Source of the DNA: a virus
IMG/VR virus record: IMGVR_UViG_3300045454_000071
Location: 1 to 32,388 of that record
Strand: one strand, 5' to 3'
Length of the DNA: 32,388 bases
Part shown: positions 21,904-28,689 of the stretch, in pieces
How the letters are laid out: each line of letters starts with the position of its first letter
How positions within the stretch are numbered: position 1 is the stretch's first letter
Program-made: the position numbers and the translations under genes
Notes under the pieces: generated by a model
The model's input: the letters and a program-made list of their open reading frames with translations, nothing else
Told to the model about the DNA's origin: nothing
The model's database searches: none

Positions 21904-22725
21904 TCAGTGATGGATGGCGGCGTTGTCGCCAGCGCATTTGCGGATGAGCTTCAAAAGGTTCGGCTCCTCGACGAGGTCGAGTCGGCCGGATCGGTCTTTG
22001 GCGGGATAGCCCCAAGGATTGAGCGTCTGGCAGACGAAGGCGCGGTAAAGCTCTCCCTCGTCGGTCTTGAGTTCGGCCAGCGTCACGACCTCATCGACGA
22101 TGCCGGGCAGTTCCAGCGCGGTCTTCGAGCCCTCGATCTGCGGCACGAAGACCCTGCGGTTGAAATCGTCCAGGCGCTCGTCGAGGATGGCGACGAAGAT
22201 GACGTTCTTGTCCCGCGCGTGCTGCAGATGGGTCAGTGCGGCGATCATCTCGGTGCCGAGCAGCCCGTAGGCGCCCCGGGTGTCGGGCTTGCCGGTGCGG
22301 TCGGAGAAGGCCTGCGGCTGCGCCTTGGCCCAGGTCAGGCACAAGCGCGAGAGCACGGTGATCGAGTCGACGAAGTAGGTGTCGTACTTCGCCAGCCGGG
22401 CCGGGTCGCCGTAGCCTTCGCAGACGTGCCGGTAATGCGCATCGGAGAACGGCGCATCGGGCGGCAGTGCCAGATTCGGGCCGGCGAGGAAGACCACCAG
22501 GTCGCGGAACTCGGGCCAAGTGGCAGGCCGCACGCAGTCGCCACGCCAGGCCTTGACGGCAAGATCGCCGGCCTCGAGATCGACAAACAGCGTCGACGCC
22601 TCGGGCAGGGTGCGTAGCTGGCTGGTCTTGCCGATACCACTCTTGCCGAGCAGCGTCAGCTTGGCTCCGCTCTTTTCCGCGAACCGTTCGTCGGCGGTGA
22701 TGATGCGAAGAGGCTTGTCCATCAT
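21904..22725 (-). CDS. RecA-like/AAA ATPase (AAA_24 type)
   Basis: This gene encodes 273 residues starting MMDKPLRIITADERFAEKSG. The Walker A motif GKSGIGKT lies at 27-34, STLFVDLEAGD near 45 is typical of phage nucleotide-binding proteins of the AAA_24 family, and DTYFVDSITVLSRLCLTWAK near 135 holds the Walker B aspartate. It would load or move a recombination protein on DNA. GGGAGG stands four bases before ATG 22725, which overlaps the BRO gene stop. Confidence 0.85.
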   Translation of the reverse strand: MMDKPLRIITADERFAEKSGAKLTLLGKSGIGKTSQLRTLPEASTLFVDLEAGDLAVKAWRGDCVRPATWPEFRDLVVFLAGPNLALPPDAPFSDAHYRHVCEGYGDPARLAKYDTYFVDSITVLSRLCLTWAKAQPQAFSDRTGKPDTRGAYGLLGTEMIAALTHLQHARDKNVIFVAILDERLDDFNRRVFVPQIEGSKTALELPGIVDEVVTLAELKTDEGELYRAFVCQTLNPWGYPAKDRSGRLDLVEEPNLLKLIRKCAGDNAAIHH

Positions 22726-23483
22726 GCCGCCTCCCGGATCTGCTCGGTGACGGCCGGATTCCAGAGGATCTGGTAGCCGGAATGACCGTTGCGCGAGTAC
22801 GGCATGGCCTCGGCCCAGGCTTCGCCGGCCTCGGTCAGTTCCCACTCGTCGCGATCATTGCGAAACTGCAGGCCGTGGTCTGCCAGGAGCCGGTTGGTAC
22901 CCTTGGCGGAACGGCCCAGCAGCTTGCCGAGTTGGGTGGCATTGAGCGAGCAGATCGGATCGGCGGCGGCGGGAAGGGTGCGACGCAGCGTCTCGACGGT
23001 GAGGCCGGTGTTTTCCTGGATGCAGGTCAGCGTCGCGGCCATCGCGATGCCGGTTTTGACGCCGGGCACCTTGGCGATGGCTTCGCCGATCAGCAGGATG
23101 GCGCTCACCCGATCCTGTGTTGGCGCAGGCAGGGCGGCCACCGCGCCGGGCACGGAGTACGCGCCGGTCTTGCGGATAGCGGGCAGTACCTCACTGGTCA
23201 CCCAGCGTTTGAAGCGCTTGGCGGCATCCTTGGTGCTGCCGAGGATCAGGGCGTAGAGTCCAGATTCGTTGATGAAGTTGGCGCGCTGCGGGCGGCCGAG
23301 CGTGTCGATGACCTCACGTTTCGTTAGGTCATCGGCATCGATGTGATCGGCAACGGCCTTGTGCGGGTTGGCGAACTCCAGCGCCGAGCACACATCATTG
23401 GCGTTGAACCACGGCAGACCCAGATCGTCGACCTGGACGCGCACGGCGTGCGCGTCGAACTGGAAGGGAATGATCGCGCTCAT
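22722..23483 (-). CDS. BRO-N family antirepressor-like protein
   Basis: This gene encodes 253 residues from ATG 23483, the best fit to GGAGG at seven bases; ATG 23489 is too close to it. The first 110 residues form a BRO-N domain: LPWFNANDVCSALEFANPHK, then ADDLTKREVIDTLGRPQRAN, NESGLYALILGSTKDAAKRF and KRWVTSEVLPAIRKTGAY. The C-terminal half contains an HTH-like stretch (LNATQLGKLLGRSAKGTNRL) and a basic end. Phage BRO proteins bind DNA or repressors and can trigger lytic growth. It lies early in the replication operon. Its partner may be the XRE regulator at 27-28 kb; that is inference. Confidence 0.85.
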   Translation of the reverse strand: MSAIIPFQFDAHAVRVQVDDLGLPWFNANDVCSALEFANPHKAVADHIDADDLTKREVIDTLGRPQRANFINESGLYALILGSTKDAAKRFKRWVTSEVLPAIRKTGAYSVPGAVAALPAPTQDRVSAILLIGEAIAKVPGVKTGIAMAATLTCIQENTGLTVETLRRTLPAAADPICSLNATQLGKLLGRSAKGTNRLLADHGLQFRNDRDEWELTEAGEAWAEAMPYSRNGHSGYQILWNPAVTEQIREAA

Positions 23484-23485
23484 GG

Positions 23486-23965
23486 TCATTCCTCCGAATC
23501 GATGGAGAGGGTGAAAGACGGCTTGCCGGCATCCACGGTGCGGGCGGCGGCGAACTGCTGTTGCAGGGCCGGAGGCCAGTTCGTGTAGCGGGATTCCGAG
23601 ACGGACAACTTAATGTCGAGGTAGCCCTCGACCTTCTCGCCCGAAGTCACGATGCGCTCGGCGATCTCGGCCAGTTGCTTTTGATCCCAGCTGACCTTCT
23701 TGGGCAACTCGAACTTCAGGTGCAGCGGGCCATCGTTGATGTGGGCAGTGCCGAAGTCACGGCCGGACTCACGCAGCGCGGCGCGTGCCTGTTCGCCGTA
23801 GCACTGATCCAGCGCCGCATCGAACTTGGTCCGGGCCATTTTGAGCCAATCGATGGCCGCATCGAGGTTCTTGTCGATCTCGTGCTTCTGCGCGGCCGGC
23901 AGCGCGGCCAGTTGGCTGATGGACATCTCGGCAATGTCGGCGGGGAAGATGGTCAGATCGTTCAT
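23486..23965 (-). CDS. Unknown early-operon protein
   Basis: This gene encodes 159 residues starting MNDLTIFPADIAEMSISQLA from ATG 23965 with a GAGGGGGTGG ribosome site. The N-terminal half is helical (LPAAQKHEIDKNLDAAIDWL and MARTKFDAALDQCYGEQARA); the second half is mixed, with the basic block LHLKFELPKKVSWDQKQLAE. Similar proteins appear in phage recombination operons, but I cannot name a function. It is followed without a gap by the BRO-type gene. Confidence 0.7.
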   Translation of the reverse strand: MNDLTIFPADIAEMSISQLAALPAAQKHEIDKNLDAAIDWLKMARTKFDAALDQCYGEQARAALRESGRDFGTAHINDGPLHLKFELPKKVSWDQKQLAEIAERIVTSGEKVEGYLDIKLSVSESRYTNWPPALQQQFAAARTVDAGKPSFTLSIDSEE

Positions 23966-23975
23966 GGCCACCCCC

Positions 23976-24239
23976 TCACTGGTAAGCACGAACCGAAGTC
24001 GAATAACGCGAGACGCGCCGTTCGAAGGCTTCGATTTCGGAGATCAGGTAGGTGACGCGCGCCCCGAGCTTGCAGAAGACGGGGCCGAGCTGTTCCTGCC
24101 GCCAGCGGCGCAGGGTTTTGACGGAGAGCCCCCAACGGGCGGCGAGCTCATGTTCGTCAAGAGCGATGCGCGTGGCACCGCCCGAGAGTTGCCGGATGGC
24201 GTTCCGGCCAGGTTGAACGGATGGGGCTTGGTTTTGCAT
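23976..24239 (-). CDS. HTH regulator, first gene of the early operon
   Basis: This gene encodes 87 residues starting MQNQAPSVQPGRNAIRQLSG from ATG 24239. LDEHELAARWGLSVKTLRRW followed by RQEQLGPVFCKLGARVTYLI is a MerR/AlpA-like winged HTH, like many phage excisionases and small regulators; it ends with a helix, SEIEAFERRV. Its leader forms an 8-bp hairpin that takes in part of the ribosome site, and three 11-bp direct repeats lie upstream, so it probably controls its own operon and may also take part in excision. Confidence 0.8.
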   Translation of the reverse strand: MQNQAPSVQPGRNAIRQLSGGATRIALDEHELAARWGLSVKTLRRWRQEQLGPVFCKLGARVTYLISEIEAFERRVSRYSTSVRAYQ

Positions 24240-24241
24240 TT

Positions 24242-24268
24242 GGAGCACTCCTTTTGTTGAAGTGCTCC
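24242..24268 (-). promoter_or_regulatory. 8-bp hairpin over the ribosome site of the first early gene
   Basis: GGAGCACT (24242-24249) and AGTGCTCC (24261-24268) are perfect inverted repeats with an 11-base loop. In the leftward mRNA the AAAGGAG ribosome site spans loop and 3' stem, three bases from the ATG, so the fold would block translation. It may also serve as a DNA operator. Confidence 0.7.
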
Positions 24269-24298
24269 TACTTTCTTGCAGCAGGGCTTGCGATATTT

Positions 24299-24331
24299 CG
24301 CAGTGATCCCGCAGAAATCACGCAGGAATTA
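24299..24331. repeat. Three 11-bp direct repeats upstream of the early operon
   Basis: CGCAG starts at 24299, 24310 and 24321, each followed by two bases and AT, so the unit is CGCAGnnATnn with a period of exactly 11 bp (one helical turn). It lies upstream of the leftward early operon, within its probable promoter region. Binding sites for a regulator stacked on one face of the DNA are likely. Confidence 0.65.
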
Positions 24332-24345
24332 CATAACCATGTTCC

Positions 24346-26628
24346 TCATGCAATTTCGGGCTCGACAGGGGTTGCGTCTGTGCTTTGCGCGGCACCGATG
24401 TGCTCGGGTGTGCCGATGTTCAGCTCCCACAAGCGCGGCTTGTCGTTGCCGTCCGCACCCCGGAAGTAGGTTTGCCATTCGGGTGCGCCGCGGAAGAGCT
24501 CGGCCATCGTTCGGAACGAGACGCCAGACGCCGACTCGATCTGCGAACGTGTCCATTTGCGTCGGCCGGATTCCCACCCGTTGACGAAGACCTCGACTAC
24601 GTCGATCCATTCCTTCTTGGTCAGCGTCCACGAGTCTGGCCAAGGCCCTACGAGCACACCGCTGCGTGCGTCGTCCTTGATCAAACGCGGAACATCGGTC
24701 ACGACGGCTGCACTCTGGCGGCGGCGTATCTCGCCGTCGACCCGGGACAGGTCAATCGAAACCTGCCCATTGACGTCCTGTGCCAATGTGTCCAGTGACA
24801 CGACGATGCCGGGTCCGAGGAATCGGCGCGACAACCCCGACGAGGTAGTCAGCACGATGGTCAAACCCAGATTCGACTGCCGCAGCGCGGTGTCCATCTT
24901 GTCGGCATGCTTCGACTCCCCGAGGCGCGACACGAGTGCGACCGGCAGACGTTGATCGCCCATGCGGTAATTGCCGAGTACGTAGGGTTCCTGCTCATCC
25001 ACGGTCAGTGGCACATCGACCAGTTGCTGCTTGAGCAGTTGATCCAGCCGTTCGCGCAGGTAGGACTTCTCGACCGTATACCGGCACAGGTCCCCGTCTG
25101 AAAGGTCGTAGCGTTCACCCGTAAGGTCGTCCAGCGCCCAGGTGTTGGTACTGTTGAAACTCACCTTGAGGCGTCGGAAGCCAGGCTGACCCTCCTCGTC
25201 CTCGACGGGCACGGTGATATGGTCGCCGGGTGCTTTCCGTTTCAGCAGTCCCTTGCTGACGAGATCGGCGGCAGGAAGATCAAGCGCTGTCAGCAGATGG
25301 CCATCGATCTCATCGACCGCGAGATCAAGCAGTTTCATCTCGGCGCGAAACAGCGCCAGATCAGCTCCAACCTTGGCCGGTTGCACCCGCTTCATGACAC
25401 CCAGCGAGGTCAGGATGTCTTCGCCGCACCTGCGCAGTCGCGGATCAGGTAGCGCGTGCAGGTTGCAGGAACCGCGCTGGTCCACGGTGATGTCGAGCGC
25501 GCGCGCATCCTCCTCGCCGTCAAAGCGAATCACGAATGACAACTTCACTTCAAGCACAGAACGGCAGCACGAAAGCGGGTTGTGATCACCAAAATGCTGA
25601 TTGGAAACCCCCCAGACGTTGTCGCTGTTGGCCAGTGCCAACGTGATGCTGTGGCGGGTATGACCGAGGGTCACGGAGAGCGAAGAAATCCAGGCGTTCA
25701 AGATCACCGCACCAGTGGCCGTGGCATCCTTGAGATTCACAGGCTGTTTGAACATGGTCAGCTCGTAGCTCACGGCATCCACGGGCTGCTTCGATAGGGG
25801 CTTCTCGAAGCCAATCGCTGCGAACTGATCCGCGAGGCGCTTCGCGGTGCTCCGCTTGTCAGAAAGCACATGCACCTTGTTCTCGGCAGGGTCGTATACC
25901 AAGGTTGCTTCGAGCGCGGGCGTGAACAGGAGCAGGTCGCGCCGCCGATCTTTCATCTGGCGCAGCAACTTCATCTTGCCCGGGTGGTAGACGACCAGAT
26001 AGTGCAGGCGTCGCTTGGTGGCTTCGTCGCCGTCATCCATCTCGAAGTGGATGACCTCACAGCTATTCTTGGACTCTTCGTCCAGACCCAGAATCTCGCC
26101 GACACCCTTGTGCAACTTGTCGGCTACCTCTTGCGTCCACTCAAAGTCACGGCCATCGCCGTCGCGCACGGTGAACCCGAGAAATTTCTTGTGGCCGTGG
26201 AAATGGTGCGTGAGGTAGATCGTCTCGATCTGATCGAAGATACGGGGGGCTTTCACGCGCAACCAGATCAACCGGGTCATCGCGTCGGCCTCGCGGTCGA
26301 AGGTGCCGATCTCCGGGTGGTTCTCGAATTCGATTTCCCCGTAGGCGTGCTCCAGCATCTCTTCGGTACGGAAGCGCACCAGTTGAAGGAGACGAACCGC
26401 CTCCTGATCAGCGATGGTGATATCTTCGCGCTTGACGGATGGAATGCATTCAAGCAGCTCGGAGCGAGCCTGATGTTCCGGCTTGGTCGCATCGAGAACG
26501 CCAAGAAATGCGAACTTGTCGACCTGTGCCAGCAGCGAAAGGGCTGGCAGGGTCGCCGAATTGATCAGGTCGGCGACGTGCTTGCTGTTTTTCTGAGACT
26601 TCTTGGCCACTCGATGCTCCTTGAACAT
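24346..26628 (-). CDS. Large protein of unknown function in the ImmA/PIN cassette
   Basis: This gene encodes 760 residues from ATG 26628; GTG 26610, six bases after AAGGAG, is an alternative giving 754. No nucleotide-binding, nuclease or membrane motif is obvious. Visible features: an N-terminal helical region (VADLINSATLPALSLLAQVD), a long mixed alpha/beta middle with YLTHHFHGHKKFLGFTVRDG and RRLHYLVVYHPGKMKLL, a region with CCRSVLEVKLSFVIRFDGEE, and a C-terminal segment like a winged helix (TRSQIESASGVSFRTMAELF). I do not recognise the family. It follows the PIN gene by 53 bases in the same direction, so the three genes form an operon. A 106-bp regulatory gap separates it from the early operon. 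Confidence 0.8.
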   Translation of the reverse strand: MFKEHRVAKKSQKNSKHVADLINSATLPALSLLAQVDKFAFLGVLDATKPEHQARSELLECIPSVKREDITIADQEAVRLLQLVRFRTEEMLEHAYGEIEFENHPEIGTFDREADAMTRLIWLRVKAPRIFDQIETIYLTHHFHGHKKFLGFTVRDGDGRDFEWTQEVADKLHKGVGEILGLDEESKNSCEVIHFEMDDGDEATKRRLHYLVVYHPGKMKLLRQMKDRRRDLLLFTPALEATLVYDPAENKVHVLSDKRSTAKRLADQFAAIGFEKPLSKQPVDAVSYELTMFKQPVNLKDATATGAVILNAWISSLSVTLGHTRHSITLALANSDNVWGVSNQHFGDHNPLSCCRSVLEVKLSFVIRFDGEEDARALDITVDQRGSCNLHALPDPRLRRCGEDILTSLGVMKRVQPAKVGADLALFRAEMKLLDLAVDEIDGHLLTALDLPAADLVSKGLLKRKAPGDHITVPVEDEEGQPGFRRLKVSFNSTNTWALDDLTGERYDLSDGDLCRYTVEKSYLRERLDQLLKQQLVDVPLTVDEQEPYVLGNYRMGDQRLPVALVSRLGESKHADKMDTALRQSNLGLTIVLTTSSGLSRRFLGPGIVVSLDTLAQDVNGQVSIDLSRVDGEIRRRQSAAVVTDVPRLIKDDARSGVLVGPWPDSWTLTKKEWIDVVEVFVNGWESGRRKWTRSQIESASGVSFRTMAELFRGAPEWQTYFRGADGNDKPRLWELNIGTPEHIGAAQSTDATPVEPEIA

Positions 26629-26640
26629 TGCTGAGTGGCC
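26605..26640 (-). promoter_or_regulatory. Inverted repeat across the start of the 760-residue protein gene
   Basis: GGCCACTC (26605-26612) and GAGTGGCC (26633-26640) are perfect inverted repeats with a 20-base loop. The fold encloses the ATG at 26628 and AAGGAG, and the GTG at 26610 is in the stem. It could govern start choice or translation, but an 8-bp repeat with this loop could also be chance. Confidence 0.4.
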
Positions 26641-26681
26641 TTCCTCCCGTTATCGGACGCGCCCTCAGCGTCAGACGACTC

Positions 26682-27203
26682 TCACGGGATGATTCCCAAC
26701 TTGATTTTGGTCTTGATGCTGGACAGCCAGTCCTCCCGGTACTGCAGGGCGAGCGCATCAAGATTGACCCGGCCGACGCCCGCTTTGCGCGCCAGATCTT
26801 CCAGCGAAGTCATGCAGTCGAGCCAGCCCAACCCATTCGAGGCCACCAAGGCGGCCTTGTCTGCGGTCGTGACCACGATGACCTGGGACGGCAGCAGCTT
26901 GTTGGCGAACAGCCAGGCGAAGAGATGCTTTTCGCCATCGTCGAGGGTGCTGCACGACGGATTGCTCAACACCAGCGTGGCAAGTTCCTTGCGGGTGACC
27001 GGATGCTGCCCGGCGAGTCCTGCCGTCAAGTCGCCGGGAGGTACAACGACATGACGGGGATCGCCCGGATTGCCGGTCAGCGTTTCCTCAACGCATTTCT
27101 CGACTGTCTCGATGGCGAAATGGTTGCTGATGGCCGTCCAGCAACCCGTGCGGAACGACTCGAGGATGACATTGGTGTCCGCGAATACCCGGATTTTCGG
27201 CAT
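26682..27203 (-). CDS. PIN-domain protein (probable toxin or ribonuclease)
   Basis: This gene encodes 173 residues starting MPKIRVFADTNVILESFRTG. Acidic residues fit a PIN nuclease: Asp9 in FADTNVI, Glu39/Glu40 in KCVEETL, Asp88/Glu91 in LDDGEKHLFAWLFANKLLP and Asp115 in VIVVTTADKAAL. PIN proteins cut RNA and often serve as toxins, but this one is longer than VapC (about 130). It lies 12 bases after an XRE-ImmA/IrrE gene, a pairing known from toxin-antitoxin-like loci, with GAGGTGAG before ATG 27203. An endoribonuclease controlled by the neighbour is the likeliest reading. Confidence 0.8.
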   Translation of the reverse strand: MPKIRVFADTNVILESFRTGCWTAISNHFAIETVEKCVEETLTGNPGDPRHVVVPPGDLTAGLAGQHPVTRKELATLVLSNPSCSTLDDGEKHLFAWLFANKLLPSQVIVVTTADKAALVASNGLGWLDCMTSLEDLARKAGVGRVNLDALALQYREDWLSSIKTKIKLGIIP

Positions 27204-27215
27204 ACGGTGCTCACC

Positions 27216-28337
27216 TCACAGCTCGAACGGTGCGGTGAGGTCGTACTGAGCGAACAGCTCCGTCAACCCACCGAGACCAAGACCCATGGCCTTGGCCGCT
27301 TTGCGGGCCGACAGCCTTCCGTTCTCCAGGGCTTCGTGAAGCATCTTCACGAAGGTGGGGGAGAACCGTTTAGGTGGGCCTGACACAGATGGCCGCTGCG
27401 TCTCCTGCGAAAGGTTGCGCCGCGTGTCGTCACCGATGAGCTTGAGGTTGAACAGCCGCCATGCCAGCGTGACGGGAGCGACCCGCAGCAGGGCAGCAAC
27501 TTCACACAAATGAGCGATGTCGTCGAGACGATTCCGGTCGATCAGCTTGTCGAGGGAGATGCGCGGCATGAGAAGGGCAGCGGCGAAACTGTTCGCCAGC
27601 TGCTCGATGCGCTTACCCTTGTTGCGATCTTCGACGGAGTTGGACTCCCTGTGATCCGGCTTCATCGCATCCCAGGTCAGGGCATGAAAGAGTTCGTGCG
27701 CCAGATCGAAGAAACGCCGGGCTTCGTTCTCGTTGCGGTTGATCAGGATGACGCCCATATCTTCAAGGTGACAAGTCGCCCCCGAGATGGACTGGCCATC
27801 GGCAGATTCCACCGTGTCGACGAACAAGACCGGGATGTCCAGCTCTCGCTCGATCTTGTCGATCAGACCCTCGGCCGGAATGACGCCAAGATCAAGTTCA
27901 GCAACCAGACTTTCCGCGCGCTCCTGTGCATCTTCGTAGGAAGACTGGGCGGATAGCCGCAGTGCCCGCTTGAGCACACTCGCCCGGCTGTCCTGCTGCT
28001 CACGTAGCCAGCGCAGCAGACCGATCCATTGGCCCGCTTTGAGCTCGAACCCATCCAGACTGTCCTCCGGCACCTCGGGCGCAGCGCGCCACGAGAACTG
28101 CGCCTCTCCGGCGACGGCGAACGGATCAATGAAGAACTCTATGTCGCGGTCGAGCAGGTCGGACAGCGACATCATCTCGTCAGGCTTGAGTGCGCGCTTG
28201 CCGTTCTCGATATCGGACACCGATTGGCGGTCGTTGAGGCCGAGCCCCTGGGTGAGCTGATCCTGCGTCCAGCCCTTGGACTCGCGCGCCGCTTTGACGC
28301 GATAGCCGATCAGCTTTTGCGAGATTTTTTCGAGCAT
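27216..28337 (-). CDS. XRE-family regulator fused to an ImmA/IrrE metallopeptidase
   Basis: This gene encodes 373 residues from ATG 28337 (AGGAGG eight bases upstream; the GTG at 28346 lies on that site). Residues 10-65 are an XRE HTH (RESKGWTQDQLTQGLGLNDR, then SVSDIENGKRALKPDEM). Residues 160-265 are an ImmA/IrrE peptidase: HELFH at 217-221 supplies two zinc ligands and the catalytic Glu218, and RIEQLANSFAAALLMP supplies the third ligand, about Glu248. The C-terminus (RKAAKAMGLGLGGLTELFAQ) may be a second small helical domain. It is probably the cassette's repressor and protease, binding the two operators upstream of its own promoter. Confidence 0.9.
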   Translation of the reverse strand: MLEKISQKLIGYRVKAARESKGWTQDQLTQGLGLNDRQSVSDIENGKRALKPDEMMSLSDLLDRDIEFFIDPFAVAGEAQFSWRAAPEVPEDSLDGFELKAGQWIGLLRWLREQQDSRASVLKRALRLSAQSSYEDAQERAESLVAELDLGVIPAEGLIDKIERELDIPVLFVDTVESADGQSISGATCHLEDMGVILINRNENEARRFFDLAHELFHALTWDAMKPDHRESNSVEDRNKGKRIEQLANSFAAALLMPRISLDKLIDRNRLDDIAHLCEVAALLRVAPVTLAWRLFNLKLIGDDTRRNLSQETQRPSVSGPPKRFSPTFVKMLHEALENGRLSARKAAKAMGLGLGGLTELFAQYDLTAPFEL

Positions 28338-28359
28338 AGCAGTCACCTCCTAAACCGGC

Positions 28360-28388
28360 ATTTTAGTCTTGCGAATTAACGAACGCAA
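28360..28388 (-). promoter_or_regulatory. Sigma-70-type promoter of the XRE-ImmA/PIN cassette
   Basis: On the minus strand TTGCGT (28383-28388) and TAAAAT (28360-28365) are separated by exactly 17 bp, a good -35/-10 pair. The expected start of transcription is about 15 bases before the ATG at 28337. Operator 1 (28367-28390) covers the -35 and spacer. Confidence 0.75.
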
Positions 28389-28390
28389 GA
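28367..28390. promoter_or_regulatory. 24-bp operator 1 of the XRE-ImmA cassette
   Basis: TCTTGCG (28367-28373) and CGCAAGA (28384-28390) are perfect inverted arms of a 24-bp site, with AATTAACGAA between. It lies over the promoter -35, so a bound XRE dimer would block transcription. Confidence 0.75.
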
Positions 28391-28393
28391 TAG

Positions 28394-28417
28394 TCTTGCA
28401 TATGTTAATGCGCAAGA
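28394..28417. promoter_or_regulatory. 24-bp operator 2 of the XRE-ImmA cassette
   Basis: TCTTGC (28394-28399) and GCAAGA (28412-28417) bound a second 24-bp site beginning 27 bp after the first. With operator 1 in reverse complement, the two agree at 18 of 24 positions, including GTTAAT in the centre. It is on the side toward the rightward recombinase operon, so it may also control that. Confidence 0.7.
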
Positions 28418-28439
28418 TCGACGATTACCCTGCATTGCC

Positions 28440-28455
28440 ATCCTCTTCGGAGGAT
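28440..28455 (+). promoter_or_regulatory. UUCG tetraloop hairpin in the recombinase-operon leader
   Basis: ATCCTC (28440-28445) and GAGGAT (28450-28455) pair around TTCG, which in RNA is an unusually stable tetraloop. It lies about 40 bases upstream of the small ORF at 28498 and could stabilise the leader. Confidence 0.4.
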
Positions 28456-28497
28456 CAGGCCCACTATCCGTGACGGTTTCAATTCTGTGGAGCTGTC

Positions 28498-28689
28498 ATG
28501 AAGAACCTCGAACTCGCATCACCCTCGGAGATGTCCGCCAGCGCCCGCGCAGGCGAAATCACCTCCATCCTTGCTGCCGCCATCGTTCGCACACTCGTCG
28601 CGGATGAGCCAAAACAGAGAGCAGTTGGACTTGGCTTCCTGCCCGACCAGCGCGTTCATACAACCCCCTATCAACAGGAGAAGTTGTGA
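28498..28689 (+). CDS. Small ORF before the DUF2924 gene; C-terminus is the repeat core
   Basis: This 63-residue protein starts MKNLELASPSEMSASARAGE, with GGAG seven bases before ATG 28498. AGEITSILAAAIVRTLVADE is a helix like that in small proteins often seen just before DUF2924-recombinase operons, which end in a similar LDF..EQ.GH sequence. Its C-terminus LGFLPDQRVHTTP is encoded by the core of leader repeat copy 6. Its TGA (28687-28689) overlaps the ATG of the DUF2924 gene, so translation is coupled. This may be the ancestor of the leader repeats. Function is unknown. Confidence 0.65.
   Translation: MKNLELASPSEMSASARAGEITSILAAAIVRTLVADEPKQRAVGLGFLPDQRVHTTPYQQEKL
28630..28688 (+). repeat. 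Start-associated leader repeat, copy 6
   Basis: The core is 28630-28659: CTTGGCTTC, CTGCCC, GACCAGCGCGTTCAT. ATCAAC and AGGAG follow; the ATG at 28689 is 29 bases after the core. It is 16.6 kb from the cluster and is the only copy within a plausible reading frame. Confidence 0.88.
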
